DNA of 36,154 nt from JAFEBO01 sp036392375 (GCA_036392375.1 DASVYC010000084.1:1-36154); one strand, 5' to 3'. Shown: positions 15,111 through 22,214, numbered from the stretch's first letter. Notes: generated from the letters alone by a model not told the origin. Numbers and translations: made by a program.

Positions 15111-17276
15111 ATGCCCCTGTCCCTTTCCACGCCCATCGCCTCCGTGCCCGGCATCACCGAGCGGGTGGCCGGTCAGTTGCGTGAGCTGGGGCTGGTGAAC
15201 CTCGGCCGCCTGCTCGCGCACCTGCCGTTGCGTCACGAGAAGATCGAGGCCGAGACCTCGATCGCGGAGCTGCTGCCCGATCGCATCGGCTGCGCCAGGG
15301 GCGAGATCACGGCGACGCGGGTGGTGATGAAGAAGCCGCGGCCGCGGTTTGAGGCCGTGCTGATCGATGAAGGGCAGCGCCTCGACCTCGTGTGGTTCAA
15401 TCAGACGTACCTGCGTGACAAAGTCCGCCCCGGTCTGCGGCTGCGCGTCCAGGGGCCGGTGAAACGCTTTGGGCCGGGCGTGCAGATGTCCAACCCCAAG
15501 TTCGACGTGCTCGCCGAGGACGTCGATCCGCCCAGCACCCAGGCCCGCATTCGGCCGGTGTATCCCGCGAGCGAGCGGGTGAAGTCGCTCGTGATCGAGA
15601 AGGCAATCGACAAGGTGCTCGACCTCGCGCTGCCCTTGCTCGAAGAGCACCTGCCCGAGCCGCTGCGCGTGGCCCGCGAGATGCCGACGCTCGCCGACGC
15701 GTACCGGCTGATTCACAGGCCGCAGAATGAGGGCGACGCCGAGCATGCGCTGCGAAGGCTGGCGTACGACGAACTCCTGATGCTGCAGATCGCGGTGCAT
15801 CTGAAGCGCTCGCGCCTGCGGCTGGAGCTCCAAGCCCCGGCCCTCGCCGCGACGCCCGAGATCGACCGCCGCATCCGCGAGCGCTTCCCGTTCGAGCTCA
15901 CCGCGTCACAGAACGAGGCGTTGGCGGAGATCACGCCGGACTTGGCGAGCCGCACGCCGTCGAATCGGCTGATCCAGGGCGACGTCGGCTCGGGCAAGAC
16001 GGCGGTGGCGCTCTACGCGATGCTGCTGGCGGTCGGCGCGGGGCATCAGGCGGCGCTCATGGCGCCGACGGAGCTGCTCGCCGAGCAGCACCTGGATTCG
16101 ATCGAGGGGATCCTGAAGGGCTCGCGGGTGCGGATCGCGCTGCTCACGGGCTCGACGCAGAACGAGCAACTGCTCGCCGACATTGCCGCGGGCAAGGTCG
16201 ATCTCATCATCGGCACGCACGCGTTGCTGGCCGAGCAGGTGCGGTTCAAGAGCCTCGCGCTCGCGGTGATCGACGAGCAGCACCGCTTCGGCGTGCACCA
16301 GCGGGCGACGCTGCGGGAAAAGGCGAGCGACGAGAAGAGCACGCCGCATGTTCTCGTCATGACCGCGACGCCGATCCCGCGGACGCTGGCCTTGACCGTG
16401 TTCGGCGATCTCGACGTCAGCGTGATCCGCGGCCTGCCCCCGGGCCGCAAGCCCACCAAGACGCGTGCGGTCACGACCGACCTGCGTCCCGAGGTCTACG
16501 ACTTCATCCGCGAACGCCTCGAGAAGGGCGAGCAGGCGTTTGTGGTGGTGCCGGCGATTGATTCGATGTCGGATGTCGGAGGTCGGATGTCGGATGTCAC
16601 GATGTCGGATGGCTTGCCTTCCACATCCGACATCCCACATCCGACATCCGACATCAAGAGCGTTCGCGATCTCGTCCGCGAGCTCTCCGCCGGCCCGCTC
16701 GCGGGTCTGTCGATCGCGCCGCTGCACGGCCGCATGAATCACGACGAGCGGCAGCGGACGATGGAGCAGTTCCGCAGCGGACAGATCCAGTGCCTGGTCG
16801 CCACCACGATCGTCGAGGTCGGCGTCGATGTGCCCAACGCGACGATCATCGTGATCGAGCAAGCCGATCGCTTCGGGCTGGCGCAGCTCCACCAGCTGCG
16901 CGGACGCGTGGGCCGTGGCAAGAAGTCGGGCGTCTGCGTGCTGGTGTCGGACCTGGCGGCGAGCAAGGCCGCGGAGGCGACCGACGCGCAGCGCCGTCTG
17001 CAACTGCTGGTGGACACGACCGACGGCTTCCGCCTCGCCGAGGGTGATTGGGAACTGCGCGGCTCGGGCGACTTCTTCAAGGCCGCTCAGAGCGGGCGCA
17101 CGCCGCTGAAGGTGGCGGACCTCTTCCGCGATCGCACGCTGCTCGACCTGGCCCGGCGCGACGCGATGGAATGGGTGATGCGCTCGCCGCGGCTGGATCG
17201 GCCCGAGGAACGGCTGTTGCACCGGCGGATGATGAAGGCGTTCGGAACGACGCTGGGGTTGGTGGTGGTGGGGTGA
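15111..17276 (+). CDS. recG: ATP-dependent DNA helicase RecG, with an in-frame repeat insertion
   Basis: A 721-aa superfamily 2 helicase. Domains in order: the wedge/OB domain (about 1-240), helicase domain 1 with Walker A GDVGSGKT (290-297), DEQH box (388-391) and TAT (418-420), helicase domain 2 with HGRM, VGVDVPNA and QLRGRVGRG (about 540-602), and the C-terminal RecG region. It remodels stalled replication forks and Holliday junctions. Between AFVVVPAID and SVRDLV (about residues 485-515) the protein reads MSDVGGRMSDVTMSD...TSDIPHPTSDI, which is the translation of inverted-repeat family C. This is where other RecG proteins have a variable loop. The ATG was chosen because PLSLSTPIASVPGI matches the family N-terminus; the open frame starts further up at 14985. 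Confidence 0.95.
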   Translation: MPLSLSTPIASVPGITERVAGQLRELGLVNLGRLLAHLPLRHEKIEAETSIAELLPDRIGCARGEITATRVVMKKPRPRFEAVLIDEGQRLDLVWFNQTYLRDKVRPGLRLRVQGPVKRFGPGVQMSNPKFDVLAEDVDPPSTQARIRPVYPASERVKSLVIEKAIDKVLDLALPLLEEHLPEPLRVAREMPTLADAYRLIHRPQNEGDAEHALRRLAYDELLMLQIAVHLKRSRLRLELQAPALAATPEIDRRIRERFPFELTASQNEALAEITPDLASRTPSNRLIQGDVGSGKTAVALYAMLLAVGAGHQAALMAPTELLAEQHLDSIEGILKGSRVRIALLTGSTQNEQLLADIAAGKVDLIIGTHALLAEQVRFKSLALAVIDEQHRFGVHQRATLREKASDEKSTPHVLVMTATPIPRTLALTVFGDLDVSVIRGLPPGRKPTKTRAVTTDLRPEVYDFIRERLEKGEQAFVVVPAIDSMSDVGGRMSDVTMSDGLPSTSDIPHPTSDIKSVRDLVRELSAGPLAGLSIAPLHGRMNHDERQRTMEQFRSGQIQCLVATTIVEVGVDVPNATIIVIEQADRFGLAQLHQLRGRVGRGKKSGVCVLVSDLAASKAAEATDAQRRLQLLVDTTDGFRLAEGDWELRGSGDFFKAAQSGRTPLKVADLFRDRTLLDLARRDAMEWVMRSPRLDRPEERLLHRRMMKAFGTTLGLVVVG
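16565..16655. repeat. Inverted-repeat element, family C, copy 1, inside recG
   Basis: The left arm GATGTCGGATGTCGGAGGTC (continuing in the same words to about 16598) and the right arm ACATCCGACATCCGACATC (about 16623-16655) match as an inverted repeat in about 31 of 33 positions. It lies wholly inside recG and keeps the frame open, encoding SDV/SDI-rich peptide. The same words form copy 2 at 19201-19274 in an intergenic gap. Confidence 0.9.
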
Positions 17277-17295
17277 TCGAGGCACGGCGCAACAG

Positions 17296-17332
17296 GTGGA
17301 TAAGAAGACACCCATTCAGGGGATTATCCACA
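17296..17332. promoter_or_regulatory. Head-to-head DnaA-box-like pair between recG and the CI-like regulator
   Basis: TTATCCACA (17324-17332) is a perfect match to the consensus DnaA box TTATNCACA. Its inverted partner GGTGGATAA (17295-17303) reads TTATCCACC on the other strand, one mismatch from consensus. The 8-bp core GTGGATAA/TTATCCAC is a perfect inverted repeat with 20 nt between. The pair lies about 91-120 nt upstream of the regulator ATG in an AT-richer stretch. With only two boxes and no dnaA nearby, this is not called an origin. Confidence 0.45.
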
Positions 17333-17347
17333 TTTTCGACGCGATAT

Positions 17348-17402
17348 GTTCGGTTTTTCAACGGTTAACGAAATCCGCGCGATTCATGGGCAAAGACCGA
17401 AC
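17348..17402. promoter_or_regulatory. Candidate operator of the CI-like regulator
   Basis: GTTCGGTTTTT (17348-17358) and AAAGACCGAAC (17392-17402) are inverted copies matching in 10 of 11 positions, 33 nt apart, ending 20 nt before the ATG of a gene with a phage-repressor-type DNA-binding domain. AACGGTTAACG lies between them and may hold a promoter element. Autoregulation is inferred from position. Confidence 0.4.
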
Positions 17403-17422
17403 GAATTGGTAGACTTCGTGTC

Positions 17423-17896
17423 ATGAGCGCGCTCCATGATCGTCTCAAGATCGCCGCCGGGGACCGCAGCACCAAGCACCTGGGCGAGCTGACCGCCACG
17501 CATCCCGAATCGGTGCGGCGGTACATGCTGGGTGCGGCTCCGAGCCCTGAGTTTCTGGCGGCTCTGTGCCGCGGCCTGAGCATCAATGCCGATTGGTTAC
17601 TGAACGGCCAAGGCCCGATGAAGCGGGAGGACGTGCGTCGCTTTGCCCTGCTGCAGTCCCGGGGTGGGGAACTGCTGCAGGCTTTGGCGGCGGAAGTGGA
17701 GCGTTTAACCCAGAGAGTTGAGCGGCTGGAGCATTTCGTGCAAACTATGGAGACGCGTTTACGGGCGGCATCCGAACCGGCGCTCCCCGACGCGGGCACG
17801 AAAGGGACCGTTCGTGAACAAGGCTCCTCTGCTGCGGACTCCATCGGCTTCATCGCCGACGCTTTCCCCAAGCGACCACCTGAAACTCCTGGTTGA
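17423..17896 (+). CDS. CI-repressor-like helix-turn-helix protein with coiled coil
   Basis: A 157-aa protein. Residues 1-65 match the bacteriophage CI repressor-type DNA-binding domain (KHLGELTATHPESVRRYMLG, then FLAALCRGLSINADWLLNGQGP). A heptad-patterned helix follows (about 84-120: LLQALAAEVERLTQRVERL and on), suggesting dimerisation. No LexA/CI-type peptidase tail is present. It is probably a transcription regulator; its target may be its own upstream repeats. The 3' end overlaps the next ORF by 83 nt in the +1 frame, and the last codons (RPPETPG) look less gene-like than those of the other frame, raising the possibility of a frameshift. There are no other phage genes nearby. Confidence 0.75.
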   Translation: MSALHDRLKIAAGDRSTKHLGELTATHPESVRRYMLGAAPSPEFLAALCRGLSINADWLLNGQGPMKREDVRRFALLQSRGGELLQALAAEVERLTQRVERLEHFVQTMETRLRAASEPALPDAGTKGTVREQGSSAADSIGFIADAFPKRPPETPG

Positions 17897-18191
17897 ACTC
17901 CTACGCCCGACAGGGCCGGAGCTGGCGCGGCGATGGCTCGCGGCCCTGCTGGTGGTGCCCAGCGACCAGCGCGAGACGCTGGTTGCGGAAGTTGAACGCC
18001 GGGTGGTCGTGGCTCACGGCCGCACACCCATCGCGGCTCAAGAGGCGGACACCGGCGAACCCCTCGGGGCGGCCGTTCACATCCGCGGGACGCCTGCGCA
18101 ACGGGATCGTTTCGTCGAGGAAGTGGAGACGACGTATGCGGCCGTCGACATGAAGCCGGAACGAAAGGCCACGAAACGCAAGCGAGCGTGA
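17814..18191 (+). CDS. Hypothetical protein overlapping the CI-like regulator (possible +1 frameshift product)
   Basis: A 125-aa ORF if read from the GTG at 17814, which has AAAGGGA a few bases upstream. Coding character becomes good only after about 17868 (SDHLKLLVELLRPTGPELAR, then RRWLAALLVVPSDQ...VEVERRVVVAHGR), and the tail is strongly basic (KPERKATKRKRA). No family is recognised. It overlaps the upstream gene by 83 nt. It could be an independent protein, or the C-terminal half of one longer regulator reached by a +1 shift at TTC-CCC-A near 17866-17872, or the result of a sequencing error there. Confidence 0.55.
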   Translation: MNKAPLLRTPSASSPTLSPSDHLKLLVELLRPTGPELARRWLAALLVVPSDQRETLVAEVERRVVVAHGRTPIAAQEADTGEPLGAAVHIRGTPAQRDRFVEEVETTYAAVDMKPERKATKRKRA

Positions 18192-18202
18192 TGCGAGCAT
18201 TG

Positions 18203-18228
18203 AAGCCGTCGTGAAGAGCGGCGGCTTT
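18203..18228 (+). terminator. Intrinsic terminator after the CI-like regulator unit
   Basis: AAGCCGTCG (18203-18211) pairs with CGGCGGCTT (18219-18227), with one T-G wobble, around a 7-nt loop, followed by a short T run. It lies 12 nt after the stop of the overlapping ORF. Confidence 0.6.
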
Positions 18229-18351
18229 CGCCGAGGGACCCACGAACGTGTCCCATAGATGCACGTGGCGGGGAGGGCGGCACTCCCGTCTGGCTCGCAA
18301 GTGACCTCGATCCCAAGACCTCACCCTTCGCCGTTCTTCCTACCCTCCGCC

Positions 18352-19197
18352 ATGTCCCGACTTTGCCGCGTGAAGAACATCGAGATCGGTGCCAGGCGGC
18401 CTTTGGCGGTGATCGCCGGGCCGTGCGTGATCGAGTCGCGTGCGATGGGGCTGACGATCGGCACCGTCTTGCGGGATGCGTGCCGGGAGCTTGGGCTGAG
18501 CTACATCTTCAAGGCCTCGTTCGACAAGGCCAACCGTTCGAGCATCGCATCGGCCCGTGGGCCCGGGCTGGAGACGGGCGTGGAGTGGATCGCGTCGATC
18601 GCGGCGGAGTTGGGTGTGCCTTGCACCACCGACATCCACGAGCCAACGCAGGCCGAGCCCGCGGCGCGGCGGATCGACCTGCTCCAGATCCCCGCGTTTC
18701 TGTGCCGCCAAACGGACCTGCTGGTCGCGGCCGGTCGTGCCGCTGCGACCCACGGGCGTGCGGTGAACGTCAAGAAGGGTCAGTTCCTCAGCCCCGGCGA
18801 GATGTGCGGCCCGGTGCGGAAGCTGACCGAGACGAGTTGCCACAACGTCATGCTCACCGAGCGGGGCACGTTCTTCGGCTACGGCCGGCTGGTGAACGAC
18901 TTCCTCGGATTGGGTGATCTGATGGAGCTCAAAGGCAAGGGCGTCGAGGCCCCGCCGCCGGTGTGCTTCGACTGCACGCACAGCACGCAGCTGCCGGGCG
19001 CGGGCGAGCAGACGGGCGGCCGCCCCGATCGCGCGCCGTTGCTGGCGAAGGCCGCGGTGGCGGCGGGCGTGCACGCGGTGTTCATCGAGTGCCACCCCGA
19101 GCCGGCGAAAGCGATGAGCGACGCGAGCACGATGCTGCCACTGGCGAGCGTGCCGGGATTGCTGAAGCAGTTGGCGGCGATCCGCGCGGCGGGATGA
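18352..19197 (+). CDS. kdsA: 3-deoxy-8-phosphooctulonate (KDO-8-P) synthase
   Basis: A 281-aa protein of normal length with the family motifs in order: AVIAGPCVIES, FKASFDKANRSS, TDIHEPTQ, LQIPAFLCRQTDLL, NVKKGQFLSP and TERGTFFGYG. It condenses arabinose-5-phosphate with phosphoenolpyruvate to KDO-8-phosphate in the cytoplasm, the precursor of the inner core of lipopolysaccharide. The cysteine in AGPCV (C25) marks the metal-dependent class, in contrast to the asparagine of the E. coli type. This indicates an LPS-type outer membrane, which fits the envelope genes just downstream. The ATG at 18352 was chosen over the longer frame from 18259 by family match. Confidence 0.96.
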   Translation: MSRLCRVKNIEIGARRPLAVIAGPCVIESRAMGLTIGTVLRDACRELGLSYIFKASFDKANRSSIASARGPGLETGVEWIASIAAELGVPCTTDIHEPTQAEPAARRIDLLQIPAFLCRQTDLLVAAGRAAATHGRAVNVKKGQFLSPGEMCGPVRKLTETSCHNVMLTERGTFFGYGRLVNDFLGLGDLMELKGKGVEAPPPVCFDCTHSTQLPGAGEQTGGRPDRAPLLAKAAVAAGVHAVFIECHPEPAKAMSDASTMLPLASVPGLLKQLAAIRAAG

Positions 19198-19200
19198 ACT

Positions 19201-19274
19201 GATGTCGGATTTCGGATGGGGGATGTCGGATGGAAGACACGACATCCGACATCTGACATCGCACATCCGACATC
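19201..19274. repeat. Inverted-repeat element, family C, copy 2
   Basis: GATGTCGGATTTCGGATGGG and following words (19201-19233) are mirrored by GACATCCGACATCTGACATC and following words (19241-19274). It fills the whole gap between the convergent kdsA and ferredoxin stop codons, so it could serve as a two-way terminator. It shares its words with the copy inside recG. Confidence 0.88.
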
Positions 19275-19275
19275 G

Positions 19276-19671
19276 CTAGTGCGGCACTTCCTTCACGGCG
19301 TTGCGATTCCACGCCGGGACGCGGACCACGATCGGGCCGTCGCCGGTGATCTCGCACTGGCAGCTCAGGCGGCTGTGACGCGACAGGCCTGGCGCTTCTT
19401 CCACGCGGTCTTCCTCGGCCTCGGTGGCTTCGGTGAGTGAGTTCATGCCCTTCTCAACGTGGACGTGGCAGGTGGAACAGGCGCAGACCCCGCCGCAGGC
19501 GTGCTCGATGTTGATCCCGTGCTCGAGGGCGAGTTCGAGAAGCGTGCGAGTTCTCGGAGCTTTGAGGTCGATCTCAGCTCGGTCGAGGCCCATGCCCTCG
19601 GCGTCCTCGATCAGGAACTTGACGGCAACGGTGGCCGGGAACTTGGTGGTGTCGATCTCACGGATATGCAT
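19276..19671 (-). CDS. fdx: 2Fe-2S ferredoxin, adrenodoxin/ISC type
   Basis: A 131-aa protein. The cluster ligands follow the C-x5-C-x2-C...C pattern: CGGVCACSTC (C59, C65, C68) and LSCQC (C104). HVHVEKG and the acidic stretch EATEAEEDRVEEAPG match the adrenodoxin-type group that serves Fe-S cluster assembly or P450-like reductions rather than photosynthetic ferredoxins. An extra cysteine (C63) lies inside the motif. The N-terminal 25 residues are longer than usual. No isc or suf genes are in the window, so the partner is unknown. Confidence 0.93.
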   Translation of the reverse strand: MHIREIDTTKFPATVAVKFLIEDAEGMGLDRAEIDLKAPRTRTLLELALEHGINIEHACGGVCACSTCHVHVEKGMNSLTEATEAEEDRVEEAPGLSRHSRLSCQCEITGDGPIVVRVPAWNRNAVKEVPH

Positions 19672-19710
19672 GGGGAATCCTCAGGCGTGAAAGGGATGGT
19701 AGCGGCGAGA

Positions 19711-19805
19711 GAAAAGGCCAAAGGGCCAAAGCTCCAAAGGGCCAAATCACGAGGCGGAAGGCTTTCCGAATTTGGCCCTTTGGGCATTTGGATCTTTGGT
19801 CATTT
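19711..19805. repeat. Inverted-repeat element, family A, copy 2
   Basis: The left arm GGCCAAAGGGCCAAAGCTCC and following CAAAGGGCCAAATC are mirrored by GAATTTGGCCCTTTGGGCATT and following TTGGATCTTTGGTCATTT. It lies in the divergent gap between the ferredoxin and GT2 starts, so it sits within both promoter regions. Arms match copy 1 at 3546-3655 closely; the short centre differs. Confidence 0.88.
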
Positions 19806-19831
19806 CCGTCGCGAACCTATCATTCCAGTCC

Positions 19832-20707
19832 ATGCCTTCGCTCCTCGTCGAGCCCGAAAGCCCCCTGGCGGGGACCTTGGACCTCAGCGTCATTGCTCCG
19901 GCTCACAACGAGCAGGACAACGTGGCCGCGCTTGCCGAGGAAGTCCGGGCGGCTCTCGAGCCCACCGGGATCAACTGGGAACTGATTATCGTCGACGACG
20001 GCTCGACCGACCGCACCCGGGCGATCGTGCAGGGCCTGATGGCCAGCCGCCCGTGGCTCCGCTGCGTCGCCATGACCCGCACCCCCGTCGGCAAGGGCAA
20101 CGGCCAGTCCGCGGCGTTCCACGCCGGCATCCGCGCCAGCCGCGGCCGCCTCGTCGCCACCATGGACGCCGACCTCCAGAATGACCCGGCCGACCTGCCG
20201 GCGCTCTTGAAGACCCAGCGCGACACCGGCGCTGATTTGGTGCAGGGCGACCGCTCGCACGCCCGCAAGGACAACCTGATCCGCAAGGTCGGCTCCTTCG
20301 TCGGCCGCTCGTTCCGCAAGATGCTCCTGGGCGACAGCGTCCGCGACACCGGCTGCTCGCTGCGGATCATGCGCCGGGCCTACGCCCTCGCCCTCCCGCT
20401 CGAACTTCGCGGCATGCACCGCTTTGTCCCCGTCACAATCCGTGACCTTGGCGGCACGATCGTCGAGCAGCGCGTGAACCACCGTCCGCGACACGCCGGC
20501 GAGACCAAGTATGGCTTGGGCATCACCAAGCGTGCCATCCCCGGCTTGATCGACCTCTTCGCGGTGCGCTATTTCCGTTCTCGTCGGCGCAGCGTCGCGG
20601 CGATGGATGTGCCGCCGTCGAACGCGAGCACGACACCGGCGAAGGTGGTTGAAGTGAAGCCCATCGCTGTGGGAGCCGGGGAGTCCTCGTCCCGAGGTGG
20701 CCATTGA
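19832..20707 (+). CDS. Glycosyltransferase family 2, dolichol/polyprenyl-phosphate sugar synthase type
   Basis: A 291-aa GT-A fold enzyme. Visible motifs are SVIAPAHNEQDNV, the nucleotide-sugar site IIVDDGSTD (D55-D56), GKGNGQSAAFHAGI, the metal-binding DAD in TMDADLQNDP (112-114), and RDTGCSLRIMRR, which is typical of the DPM1/ArnC branch that transfers sugars to polyprenyl phosphate. Unlike ArnC it has no C-terminal membrane helices and ends in a low-complexity tail. It overlaps the next gene by 4 nt (TTGA), and that gene encodes a lipid-A N-domain membrane protein, so the two probably act together at the inner membrane in glycolipid or lipid A modification. Confidence 0.92.
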   Translation: MPSLLVEPESPLAGTLDLSVIAPAHNEQDNVAALAEEVRAALEPTGINWELIIVDDGSTDRTRAIVQGLMASRPWLRCVAMTRTPVGKGNGQSAAFHAGIRASRGRLVATMDADLQNDPADLPALLKTQRDTGADLVQGDRSHARKDNLIRKVGSFVGRSFRKMLLGDSVRDTGCSLRIMRRAYALALPLELRGMHRFVPVTIRDLGGTIVEQRVNHRPRHAGETKYGLGITKRAIPGLIDLFAVRYFRSRRRSVAAMDVPPSNASTTPAKVVEVKPIAVGAGESSSRGGH

Positions 20708-21297
20708 AGTGGGAACCCGCGGCCTTGATGGGGCTGCTCATCCTGCTGGGCCTGTGGCTCGTGGCAGGACCCGTCGGCGGCAGCGGCGTGAAGCCCCGTG
20801 AGAACGCAATCGTCACCGAGATCCGCGTGGGCAACACCAGAGGCGTCGTTGAAGTCACCGGTAGCGCTGCCGACCAGAAGTTCCGCGTCCTCACTCGCGA
20901 CGGCTACGAGTCGCCGGAGATGACCCGCCCGCAGTTCGAAGCCAACTTCGGCCCCGCCGTCGCCCATCAGGCCGCAGACGGACGCGCCAACTGGGTCTTC
21001 CGCGTCCTCAACATCACCAGTTGGGCGAGCCTCTTCTGGATCAGCGTCGGCTTCGGCGGCCAGATCCTCTTCAGCGGGCGCATGTTCCTGCAGTGGCTCA
21101 TCAGCGAGCGCCACAAGCACAGCGTGATCACGCCGTCGTTCTGGTGGTTCAGCCTCTTGGGCGGGATCTGCCTGTTCGCGTATTTCGTCTGGCGTCAAGA
21201 CGCCGTGGGCGTGATCGGGCAGTCGTCGGGGATTGTCATTTACGCGCGGAATCTGCGGCTGATTGCGAAGCAGAAGCGGCGCGAGGCGGGGAAGTAG
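20704..21297 (+). CDS. Lipid-A-disaccharide synthase N-terminal domain (LAB_N) membrane protein
   Basis: A 197-aa protein if started at the TTG (20704); an ATG at 20728 is also possible. It has a hydrophobic N-terminal helix (about 7-24), a soluble stretch, then the LAB_N domain: ISVGFGGQILFSGRMFLQW, SERHKHSVITPSFWWFS, a membrane helix GGICLFAYFVWR, and GQSSGIVIYARNL near the C-terminus. These are the diagnostic family residues. The domain is found as a stand-alone membrane protein beside GT2 enzymes and is thought to help lipid-linked sugar transfer. The TTGA overlap with the GT2 gene supports co-translation. About 70 residues (30-95) between the first helix and LAB_N are not part of the family. 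Confidence 0.88.
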   Translation: MKWEPAALMGLLILLGLWLVAGPVGGSGVKPRENAIVTEIRVGNTRGVVEVTGSAADQKFRVLTRDGYESPEMTRPQFEANFGPAVAHQAADGRANWVFRVLNITSWASLFWISVGFGGQILFSGRMFLQWLISERHKHSVITPSFWWFSLLGGICLFAYFVWRQDAVGVIGQSSGIVIYARNLRLIAKQKRREAGK

Positions 21298-21314
21298 AGA
21301 GAACGGACGTGCGA

Positions 21315-21743
21315 CTACCAGTCACGTCCCCAGGATCGCCGCACGTTTTCATCGCGGAAGCGTTCGAGAATCAGCCGCGTGATTTCTTCGAACGCTTCTC
21401 CCATCAACAGCGAGATCAACTCGAAGTTGTCGAGAATCCCGAGAAAGTCCGTTCGGACGGTCGACCAGGCGGTGTGCTTCCGGTTCCAGGCATGAGGCGG
21501 CGGAGCCGGAACGCGGAGAAGCCAGCTCCAGTCCCACCATGTATTCACGTCGTCGGTTCGGGAGAACATGACGGCTCGTCGGCCGTCTTCGATCAGAAAC
21601 TGCACGCGGAAGTCCGGGGTTCTGAACACCGCAGTTGAACTGCCGCAGCCAAGGTCCGACGAGTGTCGGTCGAGGACGAACAGCGGGGTGTCGAAAAGCT
21701 CGGGGCACACGGACCGGAGTTGTTCGAGAATGGGGGTTGTCAT
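21315..21743 (-). CDS. Hypothetical protein, small soluble
   Basis: A 142-aa protein rich in Trp and Arg (DVNTWWDWSWLLRVP, HAWNRKHTAW). No family is recognised, and there is no signal peptide or membrane helix. The start at 21743 is the first ATG; the frame stays open upstream to 21860 from a TTG, but that part reads like non-coding sequence. It is convergent with the LAB_N gene, 17 nt from its stop. Codon use looks like that of its neighbours. Confidence 0.5.
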   Translation of the reverse strand: MTTPILEQLRSVCPELFDTPLFVLDRHSSDLGCGSSTAVFRTPDFRVQFLIEDGRRAVMFSRTDDVNTWWDWSWLLRVPAPPPHAWNRKHTAWSTVRTDFLGILDNFELISLLMGEAFEEITRLILERFRDENVRRSWGRDW

Positions 21744-22214
21744 CGGCCGGGCGACGTGTGCGTGAACACCGCCTCTACCAGATTGTTCGGAGTCAATGCC
21801 ACGGACGCCACGGATTGACCGCTCTCGGTCAACCCGTGCGAACGGGCGGCCAACGTCCAAACACTGCTTGACCTAAAGGGGTCAAGTAGTGGCACCCGAT
21901 GCAGCCGAGGGAACGTGACGAGCGATCCACCCGGTGACGCGGCGAACCACCCACCCCATAGCTCCCCTCCGCGATTCTCCGCCCCCTCCGCGACCTCCGC
22001 GTTCTCTTGCATCCCCTCGGTACCTTGCTCAAATCCCCGGTCCAATCCCCGTCCGGCCGAAGTCGCTATCCTCTCCCCCGGCGTCTTGACCGACGCCCCG
22101 GCCGGAACAGGCGGCCGCGTGTTCGACATGCTTGGGTTGGGTTGAGGGTTGGGATGGGGCGTCGTGGTGGTGCAGAGAGCAGCGCGGGTGACTTCCCCGC
22201 GGCGATGGCACACC
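21744..22214. other. 471-nt gene-free stretch with a solo family B arm
   Basis: This spacer lies between two genes transcribed away from each other. It holds a small hairpin CTTGACC-TAAAGG-GGTCAAG (21867-21886) and an unpaired family B-like arm (21965-22012). No convincing ORF, tRNA or terminator was seen. Any promoters for the 142-aa and 209-aa genes must be here. Confidence 0.6.
21965..22012. repeat. Solo arm related to repeat family B
   Basis: It is built from CTCCGCGATTCTCC, CCTCCGCGACCTCCGCGTTCTC words like the right arms of B1-B4, but no matching left arm or GGCATTTCACC end is found nearby. It looks like a decayed or half element. Confidence 0.55.

Noticed and set aside
17277..17422. 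Replication origin at the DnaA-box pair
   Set aside because: There are only two boxes, no dnaA/dnaN or gidA neighbours, and no clear AT-rich unwinding region; reported instead as a candidate regulatory site.
17423..18191. Remnant prophage around the CI-like repressor
   Set aside because: No integrase, structural, lysis or attachment sequences are seen; flanking genes recG and kdsA are housekeeping.
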